Shown piece after piece: positions 8,744-17,160 of a stretch of DNA of 58,906 nucleotides. Every line of letters starts with the position of its first letter. The first letter of the stretch is position 1. The notes below the pieces were generated by a model. The model did not search any database. It was not told the DNA's origin and saw nothing but the letters and a program-made list of their open reading frames with translations. Origin of the DNA: a delta proteobacterium ML8_F1 (GTDB lineage Bacteria > Bacillota > Clostridia > Peptostreptococcales > Acidaminobacteraceae); assembly GCA_002029975.1 (NCBI GenBank), contig LQBE01000014.1, forward strand, positions 125,550 through 184,455, read 5' to 3'. Both the position numbers and the translations under genes were made by a program.

Positions 8744-8775
8744 TTGATAAAAATTTACCAATACCGGTATATAAT
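8744..8775 (+). promoter_or_regulatory. Possible promoter of the hydrogenase operon
   Basis: TTGATA at 8744-8749 is followed by overlapping TATATA (8768-8773, spacer 18) and TATAAT (8770-8775, spacer 20). The stretch is AT-rich and lies just downstream of the terminator and 36 bases before hydC. Confidence 0.45.
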
Positions 8776-8810
8776 TATTATGTTAACTAATAGAGAAGGG
8801 GGCATTGGTG

Positions 8811-9281
8811 ATGGATGAGTTGATGCGAAGGGAAGTTTTGAAAATCATTGAAAGCCAGGGGAAAGCCCGGGAGGCTTTGATTCCTGTTCTCAAGGCAGTG
8901 CAGAGGGTCAACCCGAAACAGTATATTCCCCAGGAGGTCAGTCAGTTGGTGGCTTCAACCATGGGGATATCCGAGAGCGAGGTCTATGAAGTGGTCTCCT
9001 TTTACGCTGAGTTCAGTGAAAAGCCCCGGGCCCGGAATGTGATCAGAATTTGTGACAGTACGGTTTGCCGGGTGACACACCACCGCAAAACTGCCGAGTT
9101 GCTCGAAGCCGCCCTCGGCATCCGGGTGGGGGAGGCCACCGAAGACGGCGTGTTCTGTCTGGAGTATTCCCCCTGTTTCGGGGCCTGTGATGTGGCCCCG
9201 GCGATTCGAATCAATGACAGGGTCTATGGCAATCTCGACGGAGAAAAGCTTGAAGAGATTCTTCAAAGCTACAGGAGATGA
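8811..9281 (+). CDS. hydC: NADH-linked [FeFe] hydrogenase, NuoE-like [2Fe-2S] subunit
   Basis: This is the thioredoxin-fold [2Fe-2S] subunit, related to NuoE and HndA/HydC, that connects the flavoprotein with the rest of the hydrogenase. The four ligands are in place: CDSTVC (C-x4-C) near residue 80 and CFGAC (C-x3-C) near residue 124. The N-terminal helical part with PQEVSQLVASTMGI is also typical. I use the ATG at 8811, eight bases after GAAGGGGG; TTG and GTG codons just upstream also lie in frame. The length is 156 residues. It is the first gene of hydCBA, four bases before hydB. Confidence 0.92.
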   Translation: MDELMRREVLKIIESQGKAREALIPVLKAVQRVNPKQYIPQEVSQLVASTMGISESEVYEVVSFYAEFSEKPRARNVIRICDSTVCRVTHHRKTAELLEAALGIRVGEATEDGVFCLEYSPCFGACDVAPAIRINDRVYGNLDGEKLEEILQSYRR

Positions 9282-9285
9282 TTTC

Positions 9286-10536
9286 ATGAAAAAAGAAATG
9301 GCATTGATTACGGAGAATTTTCTCCGCTATGGGCCTCCGGACACGGCAGGCTATCTGGAAATCGGAGGATTCACCGGGCTTGAAAAAGCCCTGGCCGGTT
9401 CGCCGGAGGAGCTTGTCAGGACCATCGAGGCTTCGGGACTCAGGGGAAGAGGGGGGGCGGCCTATCCCACTGGGAAAAAAATGCGCCAGTCCGCCGCCTA
9501 TGAAGGGGACACCAAATACCTTATCTGCAATGCCGATGAAGGGGAGCCTGGCACCTTCAAGGACCGGGAGCTTCTGGAAAAGGACCCCCTGGGTGTCCTG
9601 GAAGGGATGGTGATCGCAGCCCACGGCGTGGGGGCGACTCAGGGCATTCTCTATCTGAGGGAGGAATATTCCCATCTTCTGGGGTTGCTGGAAGATTCCC
9701 TCGCAGCCATGAGACAAGACGGCTATCTGGGCCGGGGGATTCTTGGGGGGCCTCTTGATTTTGACATCACAGTCTTTGTGGGTGCCGGAGCCTACATCTG
9801 CGGCGAAGGCACCTCACTCATCGAATCCATTGAAGGCAAGCCCGGGCGCCCCAGAAACAAACCGCCCTACACCAAGGCCCAGGGTTTATTCATGAAACCC
9901 ACCCTGGTATCCAATGTGGAAACCTTCAGTGGCATTACTGCCATTGTCAGGCATGGGGCGGAGGTTTTTACAGGCTATGGAACACCCATGAGCCCGGGGA
10001 CTAAATTGATCAGTCTGTGCGGCAATGTCAACCGTCCCGGAACCTATGAGGTGCCCTTTGGCACAACCCTGGAGGAAATCGTCATGGGAATCGGAGAGGG
10101 GGTTGCCGGGGGCAGGGCGCTGAAATTTGTCCAGATCGGGGGCATATCCGGGCCCCTGTTGCCAAAGGAATTTCTGAAAATGCCCTTGTCCTATGAGGCC
10201 TTTGAAAAAGAGGGCCTGTCCATCGGTTCCGGCGCTGTCCTGGTGGTGGATGAGACCACGGACATCCTCGATTTTCTCGATGCCGTGGCGGCGTTTTTCA
10301 AGCATGAGAGTTGTGGCAAATGCACTCCCTGCCGGGAAGGAAACCGCCAGATAATGAACATACTCAAAAGGATGCGGGAAGGAGTGGCCCTCCCCTCAGA
10401 TCCTGAGAATATCCAGCGGATTGCCAATACGATGAAATACGCTTCCTTTTGCGGACTTGGGAAAACAGCGCCCACAGCCCTGCTGAGTGCCGTCAGATAC
10501 TGCCCTGAGGAAATCTTCACGAGGAGGGGACTATAA
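9286..10536 (+). CDS. hydB: NADH-linked [FeFe] hydrogenase, NuoF-like flavoprotein subunit
   Basis: The 416-residue protein has the NuoF core: the NADH-binding segment GLRGRGGAAYPTGKK near residue 50, the FMN-site segment NADEGEPGTFKDRELLEKDP near residue 80, GAGAYICGEGTSLIESIEG near residue 170, and a [4Fe-4S] site formed by Cys343, Cys346, Cys349 and Cys389. It lacks both the N-terminal thioredoxin-like [2Fe-2S] domain and the C-terminal ferredoxin domain of the long HydB/HndC proteins. The ATG at 9286 follows GGAGATG at the end of hydC. The stop overlaps the hydA start by one base (TAATG), which implies coupled translation. Confidence 0.93.
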   Translation: MKKEMALITENFLRYGPPDTAGYLEIGGFTGLEKALAGSPEELVRTIEASGLRGRGGAAYPTGKKMRQSAAYEGDTKYLICNADEGEPGTFKDRELLEKDPLGVLEGMVIAAHGVGATQGILYLREEYSHLLGLLEDSLAAMRQDGYLGRGILGGPLDFDITVFVGAGAYICGEGTSLIESIEGKPGRPRNKPPYTKAQGLFMKPTLVSNVETFSGITAIVRHGAEVFTGYGTPMSPGTKLISLCGNVNRPGTYEVPFGTTLEEIVMGIGEGVAGGRALKFVQIGGISGPLLPKEFLKMPLSYEAFEKEGLSIGSGAVLVVDETTDILDFLDAVAAFFKHESCGKCTPCREGNRQIMNILKRMREGVALPSDPENIQRIANTMKYASFCGLGKTAPTALLSAVRYCPEEIFTRRGL

Positions 10537-12269
10537 TGGATTTTGTGAATCTCACCATTGACCAGGTTGCCGTCACGGTGCCCCGGGGAACCACCATCCT
10601 GGAGGCGGCCCGAAAAATCAATATCAATATTCCCACCCTGTGTCACCACCCGGACCAGAAGGTTAAGGCCAATTGCAGAATCTGTCTTGTAGAGACCGGT
10701 GAAGACCAGCTGGATACGGCCTGTTCCACCCAGGTCAGGGAAGGCATGAAGGTGCTGACCACCTCGAAGCTGGTCAGGGAGACACAAAAGGGGGTTCTGG
10801 AACTGATTCTGGCCAACCATGACCAGGATTGTCTCAAATGCATCCGCAACGGCAATTGTGAACTCCAGGATTTGTGTGAACGGTTTGCCATCTCCCGGGG
10901 GGATCTGGGCCTCATCGCACCCGGAGACGTCACGGTGGATGCCAGGCCCAAAGACCTGTTCAATCCCGCCATTGTCAGGGATTATGGCAAGTGCATCAAA
11001 TGCAATCGCTGTGTCGAGGTCTGTCGGGAGGTTCAGGATGCGGGGATTCTTTCAGCCGCCTTCAGAAGCACGGACTACACGATACAGCCGGCTTACGGCA
11101 GGACTCTGGACGCCACCCTGTGCACCTATTGCGGCCAGTGCATCGCGGTCTGTCCCGTTGGGGCAATTTATGAAAAAACGGAAACAGACCGGGTATGGGA
11201 GGCCCTTGACCGGGAGGATCTCCACGTCATTGTCCAGGTGGCCCCGGCGGTCAGGGTGACCCTCGGGGAGGAATTCGGCTGCGAGCCGGGGACACCGGTG
11301 ACCCAAAAGATTGTGGCCGCCTTGAGAAGAATCGGTTTTGACCGGGTCTATGACACGGATTTCACAGCAGACCTGACCATCATAGAGGAAGGGTATGAGC
11401 TGATTGACCGGATCAGGCATCAGGGAACCCTGCCCATGATCACTTCCTGCTCACCGGGCTGGATCAACTATATGGAGGGATTCTTTCCGGAAATGATTCC
11501 CCATGTCTCCACCTGCAAATCCCCTCAACAGATGTTTGGTGCCCTGTCAAAGACCTACTACGCCGACAAGACACAAATCCCGCCGTCAAAAATCTTCACG
11601 GTTTCCATTATGCCCTGTACGGCGAAAAAATTCGAGGCAAAGCGCGAAGAGATGGTTCAAAAGGGGATTCCTGATGTTGATGCCGTGCTGACGACCCGGG
11701 AACTGGCGAAGCTCATCAAGGTGGCGGGCATTGATTTCAACCGCCTTCAGGGGGAGGAGTTTGATGCTCCCTTTGGCATGACCACCGGAGCCGGCGTCAT
11801 TTTCGGGGCAAGTGGCGGGGTCATGGAGGCGGCACTCAGGACGGTTTATGAGGTGCTGACCAAAGAGGAAATGCCTCAAATCAATCTGTATGCCCTCAGG
11901 GGGACGGAGGGCATCAAGGTGTCAAGTCTTCAAATCGGGGACCTTGAGGTGAAGGTGGCCGTGGCCAATGGTCTGAAGAACGCAAGGCAGCTGGTGGAGG
12001 AGGTGAAGGCGGGGGATTCGCCCTATCACTTCATCGAAATCATGGGCTGTCCCGGAGGCTGTCTGGGGGGCGGCGGTCAGCCCATAAACACGGACCTGAA
12101 AATCAAGGAGGCGCGCATGAAGGGGATTTATCAGGTGGACCAGACCATGGCCATCAGAAAGTCCCATGAAAACCCCCGAATCAAAGAACTCTATGAGGAA
12201 TTTCTCAAGGAGCCCAATTCACCGGTTGCCCACAGGATTCTCCATACCCATTACCAGTCAAGAGAGTGA
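10536..12269 (+). CDS. hydA: [FeFe] hydrogenase catalytic subunit
   Basis: This is the H2-producing or H2-oxidising subunit, 577 residues. In order it shows a [2Fe-2S] domain (Cys36, Cys47, Cys50 and a Cys in DTACSTQ), a His-Cys cluster (HDQDCLKCIRNGNC), two [4Fe-4S] motifs (CIKCNRCVEVC and CTYCGQCIAVCP), then the H-cluster domain with motifs L1 TSCSPGW (Cys305-Ser306), L2 MPCTAKKFEA (Cys361) and L3 GCPGGCLGGGGQP (Cys505, Cys509), and a C-terminal small-subunit-like tail. L1 normally reads TSCCPxW, so Ser306 is notable. With hydC and hydB it should form an NAD(H)-linked trimer in the cytoplasm, working alongside Rnf to balance NADH, ferredoxin and H2. Confidence 0.95.
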   Translation: MDFVNLTIDQVAVTVPRGTTILEAARKININIPTLCHHPDQKVKANCRICLVETGEDQLDTACSTQVREGMKVLTTSKLVRETQKGVLELILANHDQDCLKCIRNGNCELQDLCERFAISRGDLGLIAPGDVTVDARPKDLFNPAIVRDYGKCIKCNRCVEVCREVQDAGILSAAFRSTDYTIQPAYGRTLDATLCTYCGQCIAVCPVGAIYEKTETDRVWEALDREDLHVIVQVAPAVRVTLGEEFGCEPGTPVTQKIVAALRRIGFDRVYDTDFTADLTIIEEGYELIDRIRHQGTLPMITSCSPGWINYMEGFFPEMIPHVSTCKSPQQMFGALSKTYYADKTQIPPSKIFTVSIMPCTAKKFEAKREEMVQKGIPDVDAVLTTRELAKLIKVAGIDFNRLQGEEFDAPFGMTTGAGVIFGASGGVMEAALRTVYEVLTKEEMPQINLYALRGTEGIKVSSLQIGDLEVKVAVANGLKNARQLVEEVKAGDSPYHFIEIMGCPGGCLGGGGQPINTDLKIKEARMKGIYQVDQTMAIRKSHENPRIKELYEEFLKEPNSPVAHRILHTHYQSRE

Positions 12270-12316
12270 TGGCCACCGGGTCCCGCCTGGCACTTTAGCG
12301 TGGTCATGGTCCCATC

Positions 12317-12360
12317 AAAAAAGCGTGGTCTTCAAACAAGAGGTTGAAGGCCACGCTTTT
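12317..12360. terminator. Bidirectional terminator between hydA and dsdA
   Basis: AAAAGCGTGG and CCACGCTTTT frame a long hairpin whose inner arms CTTCAA and TTGAAG also pair. A/T runs at both ends let it work on both strands, which suits its place between two convergent genes. Confidence 0.75.
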
Positions 12361-12368
12361 CCAATGGA

Positions 12369-13643
12369 TTATTTTTTGAGCCAGGATTTAAAATCCTCCC
12401 GGGGGACCATGCCGCCCCCCGTCGCCCAGGCCAGGTGGGTGATGGCCTGCTCATCGAGGTGGTGGGTCTTGAAGTAACCGGCGCTTCTCAGTCTGCCGGG
12501 ACCCGCCAGACTGATGGCGGCAGAAGGCTCCACGGGAATGCCGTCGGCTGAGTAAAGGGCTTGGAGGTAGGGATAGAGGGCTTCATCCTTTACGGTATAA
12601 AAACCGTTGATGAGATGTCCCACGGTGCGCCCGACAAAGCCTGAGGGTCTGCCCACGGCAAGACCGTCGGCATCGGTGCGGTTGCTCAGACCGATCTCCT
12701 GGACGCTGATGGCGTCGTGCTTCTGGGTGAGGACACCCAGAAACATGGCGGGGGATTCCACGGGTTCGGCAAAGAAAACTGAAACACTGTCACCGAATAT
12801 TTTTTTGAGACCAAAGGCAAGTCCTCCGGGGGCTCCGCCGACGCCGCAGGGGAGATAGACAAAGAGGGGTCGGGCGGGACTGACCTCGATGTCCAGGGCC
12901 CTGAGCTGGTCCTTGAGCCTTAGGGCGGCAGTGGCATATCCCAGGAAGAGTGTCTGGGAGTTTTCGTCATCCACGAAATGGACGGTGGGATCCTTTTGAG
13001 ACTGCTCACGGCCCATTTTGACGGCCAGGGAATAGTCACTGTCGTATTCCATGACCTGGACCCCCTTGCTGCGAAGCAGGTTTTTCTTCCAAGCCCTGGC
13101 ATCAGAGGACATATGGACCGTCACCTTGAAATTGAGGGCGGCACCCATGATGCCGATGGAAAGTCCGAGATTGCCCGTGGATCCGACGGCCAGGGTGTAG
13201 TGACTGAAAAGGTCCCTGGCTAAAGGCTCAAGAAGCTTGGCGTAATTGTCCTCCAGGCTGAGGAGACCGGCATCAAGGGCTGTTTTTTCTGCAAAGGCCA
13301 GGACCTCGTAAATGCCTCCCCGGGCTTTGATGGAGCCGGAAACAGGCAGATGGGAGTCCGCTTTGAGGAGGTAGCGGCCCCGGGAGGGGATGGCTTCTGA
13401 GAGACTGATCCTTTGATAGGTCTTTGAGATGTCCACAAGGTCGGATTCAATCAATCCTTCCCGGGGAAGGGTCTCTGGAAAGATTTTTTGTATCAGTGGC
13501 TTGAATCGCATCAGACGGGCATTGGCCTCAAGGATGTCCGACTCCTTGAGAGGGATGGTCTGAAATGCCCTGGCTGCTTCCTTGAGGGAAGTGTTTTCCC
13601 AGAATACTTCTAAGCGCTGCTTCAGCTGTTCTAGGGGTTCCAT
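12369..13643 (-). CDS. dsdA: D-serine ammonia-lyase (D-serine dehydratase)
   Basis: DsdA is a PLP enzyme that turns D-serine into pyruvate and ammonia. The 424-residue protein has the PLP-lysine segment SGSIKARGG (Lys106), the family stretch GSTGNLGLSIGIMGAAL that binds the cofactor phosphate, and the conserved MSSDARAWKK. The C-terminal ATGGGMVP is also usual for DsdA. The ATG at 13643 follows AAGGAGAG on the minus strand. It lies downstream of dapH on the same strand, but a terminator separates them, so it probably has its own promoter in the short gap or is read at a low level from the dap operon. A YheO/DauR-type regulator and RidA, both linked to D-amino-acid use in other bacteria, occur far away in this window. 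Confidence 0.92.
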   Translation of the reverse strand: MEPLEQLKQRLEVFWENTSLKEAARAFQTIPLKESDILEANARLMRFKPLIQKIFPETLPREGLIESDLVDISKTYQRISLSEAIPSRGRYLLKADSHLPVSGSIKARGGIYEVLAFAEKTALDAGLLSLEDNYAKLLEPLARDLFSHYTLAVGSTGNLGLSIGIMGAALNFKVTVHMSSDARAWKKNLLRSKGVQVMEYDSDYSLAVKMGREQSQKDPTVHFVDDENSQTLFLGYATAALRLKDQLRALDIEVSPARPLFVYLPCGVGGAPGGLAFGLKKIFGDSVSVFFAEPVESPAMFLGVLTQKHDAISVQEIGLSNRTDADGLAVGRPSGFVGRTVGHLINGFYTVKDEALYPYLQALYSADGIPVEPSAAISLAGPGRLRSAGYFKTHHLDEQAITHLAWATGGGMVPREDFKSWLKK

Positions 13644-13669
13644 AGTTCTCTCCTTTGATTAATAAGTGA

Positions 13670-13694
13670 AAAAAAGAGGCTGGTTCAGCCTCTT
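13670..13694 (-). terminator. Terminator of the asd-dap operon, overlapping the dapH stop codon
   Basis: On the minus strand AAGAGGCT and AGCCTCTT form an eight-pair stem followed by a T run. The dapH stop (TGA, 13685-13687) lies at the end of the first arm and in the loop, so the hairpin can form only once the ribosome has finished or left. Confidence 0.8.
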
Positions 13695-14398
13695 AAATCA
13701 TCGAGCAACTGGGTTTTGTCCCGGGTTTTGTCATCCTTGCTTTTGATGATTTTCGCCGGAGATCCGGCGACCACGGTTTCAGGAGGCACATCCACAGTGA
13801 CCACGCTGCCTGCCGCCACCACGGCGCCGCGGCCGACTCTGACTCCTTCCAGGACGACAGCATTGGCCCCGATGAGAACATTGTCCTCGATAACGACAGG
13901 ATTGGCGCTGGGGGGTTCGAGAACCCCGGCAATGACGGCTCCGGCACCGATATGGGCATTGGCTCCTATGGTGGCCCGGGCCCCCAGAACCGCATTCATG
14001 TCAATCATTGTGCCAGGTCCGATTTCAGCGCCGATATTGATGACAGCCCCCATCATAATGACGGCATTCCTGCCGATCTTAACGTGGTCGCGGATGACGG
14101 CCCCCGGTTCAATCCGTGCTTCAATGGACTTGAGGTCGAGGAGGGGAATGGCTGAATTTCTCCGGTCGTTTTCAAGATGGTAGTATTCGATATTGGCGGC
14201 ATTGTCCTCAAGGATTTCAGCCATGTCCCCGGCCTGTCCCACAAGGATGCAGAATTCATCACAGCAGTAGGACTGGACCTTGTTACCGGGGATATACAGC
14301 CTGCCCTTGACGTAGGCCTTGACCGGGGTGGTTTTCTCGGCGTCTTTTATAAATTTTGCAATTTCATAGGGGTCTGTAAGCAGATGGGCATCATTCAA
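13685..14398 (-). CDS. dapH: 2,3,4,5-tetrahydropyridine-2,6-dicarboxylate N-acetyltransferase
   Basis: DapH acetylates tetrahydrodipicolinate in the acetylase branch of the diaminopimelate/lysine pathway. The protein begins with the family segment [18 protein letters not shown] left-handed beta-helix of hexapeptide repeats follows (for example [19 protein letters not shown] and [16 protein letters not shown]) and carries the active site. I use the TTG at 14398 because AAGGAGG lies eight bases upstream; this gives 237 residues, the normal size. A longer TTG start at 14416 would run through that site. The gene overlaps the end of dapB by eight bases. Confidence 0.93.
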   Translation of the reverse strand: MNDAHLLTDPYEIAKFIKDAEKTTPVKAYVKGRLYIPGNKVQSYCCDEFCILVGQAGDMAEILEDNAANIEYYHLENDRRNSAIPLLDLKSIEARIEPGAVIRDHVKIGRNAVIMMGAVINIGAEIGPGTMIDMNAVLGARATIGANAHIGAGAVIAGVLEPPSANPVVIEDNVLIGANAVVLEGVRVGRGAVVAAGSVVTVDVPPETVVAGSPAKIIKSKDDKTRDKTQLLDDLRG

Positions 14399-15143
14399 CT
14401 GGGGATCCTCCTTCAATCAAATCGTTCATCGTATAGAGTCCGGGAGACTTTTGAACCAGGAATCCGGCGGCTTTCAAGGCGCCTTCGGCAAAAACCTTCT
14501 TTGAATGGGCCGCGTGTTTCAATTCCAATATCTCATCCACGCCTGCAAAAATCACCGAGTGCTCGCCGACGATGGTGCCGCCCCGGACAGAGTGGATTCC
14601 GATTTCACCTGTTTCCCGTTTGGCGCTTTTGCCAAAGCGGCCGTGGCGGTAGGGATGGTCCTGATTCCCATTGAGGGAGTCCGCCAGAAGAAATGCGGTG
14701 CCACTGGGGGCATCCAGTTTTTTATTGTGGTGTTTTTCTATGATTTCAATATCGAAGTCTTTGAGCAGGTGCTGGGCCTCCTGGACCAGCTTCACCAGGA
14801 GATTCACCCCCAGGGAAAAATTTTTCGCCCTGAAAATCGGAATGTACCTGGAAGCCTCCAGAATGAGCTGTTCCTGTTCCTCAGAGTACCCCGTGGTGGC
14901 GATGACCAGGGGCAGGGACCGGGACAGACCAAAATCCAACAGGGATTCCAGGAGGGAATGATGGGAGAAGTCCACCAGGACATCACAGGGAACATCGATG
15001 GCCATGAGCTCGGCAAACCCCCCGGGCATGTCCGGGTCTGAAGGGACCCCGGCCACATAGGCAAAGTCCTCCGTCGCTTCAATGGTCTCGATGAGTATCC
15101 TTCCCATGGTGCCGGAGGCACCTAAAACAGCCACTTTGATCAT
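14391..15143 (-). CDS. dapB: 4-hydroxy-tetrahydrodipicolinate reductase
   Basis: DapB reduces the DapA product with NAD(P)H. The protein starts with the Rossmann motif [10 protein letters not shown], then has the catalytic-region [18 protein letters not shown] (family motif E-x-HHxxKxDAPSGT) near residue 130 and the C-terminal GLYTMNDLI. The length is about 250 residues, normal for the Gram-positive type. The ATG at 15143 is seven bases from AGGA; another ATG at 15149 is too close to that site but cannot be excluded. It is third of four genes in asd-dapA-dapB-dapH, three to nine bases after the dapA stop. Confidence 0.95.
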   Translation of the reverse strand: MIKVAVLGASGTMGRILIETIEATEDFAYVAGVPSDPDMPGGFAELMAIDVPCDVLVDFSHHSLLESLLDFGLSRSLPLVIATTGYSEEQEQLILEASRYIPIFRAKNFSLGVNLLVKLVQEAQHLLKDFDIEIIEKHHNKKLDAPSGTAFLLADSLNGNQDHPYRHGRFGKSAKRETGEIGIHSVRGGTIVGEHSVIFAGVDEILELKHAAHSKKVFAEGALKAAGFLVQKSPGLYTMNDLIEGGSPVE

Positions 15144-15152
15144 GGTCATATC

Positions 15153-16034
15153 CTAAAGCAGGTCGAAGCGCTTCAAGACCTCGACCATCCTTTCTTCCTT
15201 GTTTGGATCCATGGGGACCAGGGGCAGTCTCATGGGACCGACCTCAAAGCCCATCAGGTTCATGGCGGTTTTCACTGGAATGGGATTGACCTCCGTGAAG
15301 AGGGCGTCATTGAGGGGCTTGAGCTTCAGTTGCAGGGCCATGGCCTTTTTGACATCGCCCTGCAGATAGGCGGCGACCATGTCATGGACCATTTGCGGCA
15401 CCACATTGCCGATAACGGTAATGACGCCGTGTCCGCCTACAGAAAGCAGGGGGACCACATGGTCGTCATTGCCCGAGTAAAGCCGAAAGCCTTCAGGAAT
15501 AATCCGAGCCATTTCAACGATCTGGGAGATATTGCCGCTGGCCTCCTTCAATGCGGCGATATTGGGATGCCCGGCCAGGACCTGTACCGTGGAAGGTTCG
15601 ATATTGATGCCGGTTCGACTGGGGACATTGTAAAGGATGATGGGGATATCCACGGCATCGGCAATGGCTGTGAAATGGGCCACAAGACCGGCCTGGGAGG
15701 ATTTGTTGTAATAGGGAGTGACCACAAGCAGGGCGTCCACGCCGAGGGCCTGGGCTTTTTTCGACATTTCAATCACGTGTCTGGTGTCATTTGAACCGGT
15801 TCCGGCAATGATCGGCACGCGTCCCTGCACGGTCTTGACAGCAAGCTCAAAGAGCTTCAGTTTTTCATCGTCACTGATGGTGGGGGCTTCACCAGTGGTG
15901 CCGCAGACAATCAACGCATCGGTCTGGTGTTTTAAATGGAACCCGATCAGTGCTTCAAATTTGGAATAGTCGACCTGTAAATCTTCAGTGAAGGGTGTGA
16001 CCAGAGCCACACCAGAGCCAGTAAAAAGTTCCAT
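15153..16034 (-). CDS. dapA: 4-hydroxy-tetrahydrodipicolinate synthase
   Basis: DapA condenses pyruvate with aspartate semialdehyde. The 293-residue TIM-barrel protein shows GTTGEAPTISDDEK near residue 44 (substrate loop), YNVPSRTGINI near residue 134 (the proton-relay Tyr), and the Schiff-base lysine in IAALKEASGNISQI (about Lys162). It lies between asd and dapB with short spacers, and AAGGGGAC precedes the ATG on the minus strand. Confidence 0.96.
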   Translation of the reverse strand: MELFTGSGVALVTPFTEDLQVDYSKFEALIGFHLKHQTDALIVCGTTGEAPTISDDEKLKLFELAVKTVQGRVPIIAGTGSNDTRHVIEMSKKAQALGVDALLVVTPYYNKSSQAGLVAHFTAIADAVDIPIILYNVPSRTGINIEPSTVQVLAGHPNIAALKEASGNISQIVEMARIIPEGFRLYSGNDDHVVPLLSVGGHGVITVIGNVVPQMVHDMVAAYLQGDVKKAMALQLKLKPLNDALFTEVNPIPVKTAMNLMGFEVGPMRLPLVPMDPNKEERMVEVLKRFDLL

Positions 16035-16057
16035 GACAGTCCCCTTTCAAAAATTTT

Positions 16058-17056
16058 TTAGAGTAGATTTCCGGCAATGTATTCAGCAATCTGCACGGCA
16101 TTGGTGGCAGCACCCTTGCGGATATTGTCGGCGACCACCCACAGATTCAGGCCGCTGTCCACGGAGTGGTCTCTTCTGAGTCTGCCCACGTAAACCGCAT
16201 CGGTTCCGGCGGCGTCGACGGGCATGGGATAGCGGTTGTTTTTGACATCGTCCACCAGGACGATTCCTTCGGCTTCGCCGTAGAGTTCGAAGATGTCCGC
16301 CATATCAAAGGGTTTTTTGAATTCCACATTGATGGATTCGCTGTGGGAGTAGAATACGGGGACTCGAACGGCGGTTGCCGTGATTTTGAGGGTGTCATCC
16401 CCGAGGATTTTTTTAGTTTCATGGATCATTTTCATTTCTTCCTTTGTATACCCGTTTTCAAGGAAAACATCGATATGAGGAAGCACATTGTGGGCGATGG
16501 GGTGGGGATAGGCCAGGTTGGATGCTTTCCCCTTGAGGCCCTCTTCAAGATCTTTGTAACCCTTGACCCCGGAGCCTGAAACCGCCTGGTAGGTGGAATA
16601 GACAATCCGCTTGATGCCGTAGCGCTGGTGAAGGGGCTTGAGGGCCACCACGGCTTGAATGGTTGAGCAGTTGGGATTGGCAATGATGCCTTTGTGGGAC
16701 CGGATGGCCTCAGGATTGACTTCGGGAACCACCAGGGGAACTGCGGGGTCCATTCTGAAGGCGCTGGAATTGTCCACCACAATGACCCCCTTGGATGCGG
16801 CAATGGGGGAGTATTCTTCACTGACATTTCCTCCCGCAGAAAAAAGGGCGATCTGAATGTCCCGGTCAAAGGATTCGGGGGTGAGTTCCTCTACGGTATA
16901 GGTCTTGCCTTTGAAAAGGACTTCCTTGCCGGCTGATTTTTTGGATGAAAATAAATAAAGATTTTCAATTGGAAAATCTCTTTCTTCCAGTACCTTGAGA
17001 AAGGTCTGACCCACCATTCCGGTGGCTCCCACCACGGCTACGTTGATTTTTTTCAC
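16058..17056 (-). CDS. asd: Aspartate-semialdehyde dehydrogenase
   Basis: Asd makes aspartate semialdehyde from aspartyl phosphate with NADPH, at the head of the lysine, threonine and methionine routes. The 332-residue protein has the N-terminal VVGATGMVGQTFLKVL nucleotide-binding motif, the catalytic Cys in IANPNCSTIQAVVAL (about Cys129) and the active-site His region further on (VPVFYSHSESINVEF). The start is GTG at 17056 with GAGGTGATC upstream. It is the first gene of the dap operon and faces away from the M20 amidohydrolase across a 104-base spacer with overlapping promoters. Confidence 0.95.
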   Translation of the reverse strand: MKKINVAVVGATGMVGQTFLKVLEERDFPIENLYLFSSKKSAGKEVLFKGKTYTVEELTPESFDRDIQIALFSAGGNVSEEYSPIAASKGVIVVDNSSAFRMDPAVPLVVPEVNPEAIRSHKGIIANPNCSTIQAVVALKPLHQRYGIKRIVYSTYQAVSGSGVKGYKDLEEGLKGKASNLAYPHPIAHNVLPHIDVFLENGYTKEEMKMIHETKKILGDDTLKITATAVRVPVFYSHSESINVEFKKPFDMADIFELYGEAEGIVLVDDVKNNRYPMPVDAAGTDAVYVGRLRRDHSVDSGLNLWVVADNIRKGAATNAVQIAEYIAGNLL

Positions 17057-17081
17057 TTAAGATCACCTCGAATGTATTTTT

Positions 17082-17120
17082 ATGAATTGTATTCATGGGG
17101 ATTTACTTATACAATATACT
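17082..17120. promoter_or_regulatory. Mirror-image divergent promoters and inverted repeat between asd and the amidohydrolase gene
   Basis: Plus strand: TTGTAT (17087-17092), 17-base spacer, TACAAT (17110-17115). Minus strand: TTGTAT (17114-17109), 17-base spacer, TACAAT (17091-17086). Each -35 overlaps the -10 of the opposite promoter because ATTGTAT and ATACAAT are inverted copies. In addition ATGAATTGTATTCAT at 17082-17096 is a perfect inverted repeat over the asd -10 and could be an operator. Confidence 0.6.
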
Positions 17121-17160
17121 ATATGAAAATTAAAATAAATCAAGTGTTTTGGAGGGTCTA

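Noticed and set aside
17082-17096. The repeat ATGAATTGTATTCAT as an ArgR (ARG) box.
   Set aside because: The half-sites match, but the centre is three bases and not four, which would change the spacing on the helix. Kept as an unassigned inverted repeat.
17057-17160. A lysine riboswitch upstream of asd.
   Set aside because: The spacer is only 104 bases and filled with overlapping promoters, too short for an L-box.
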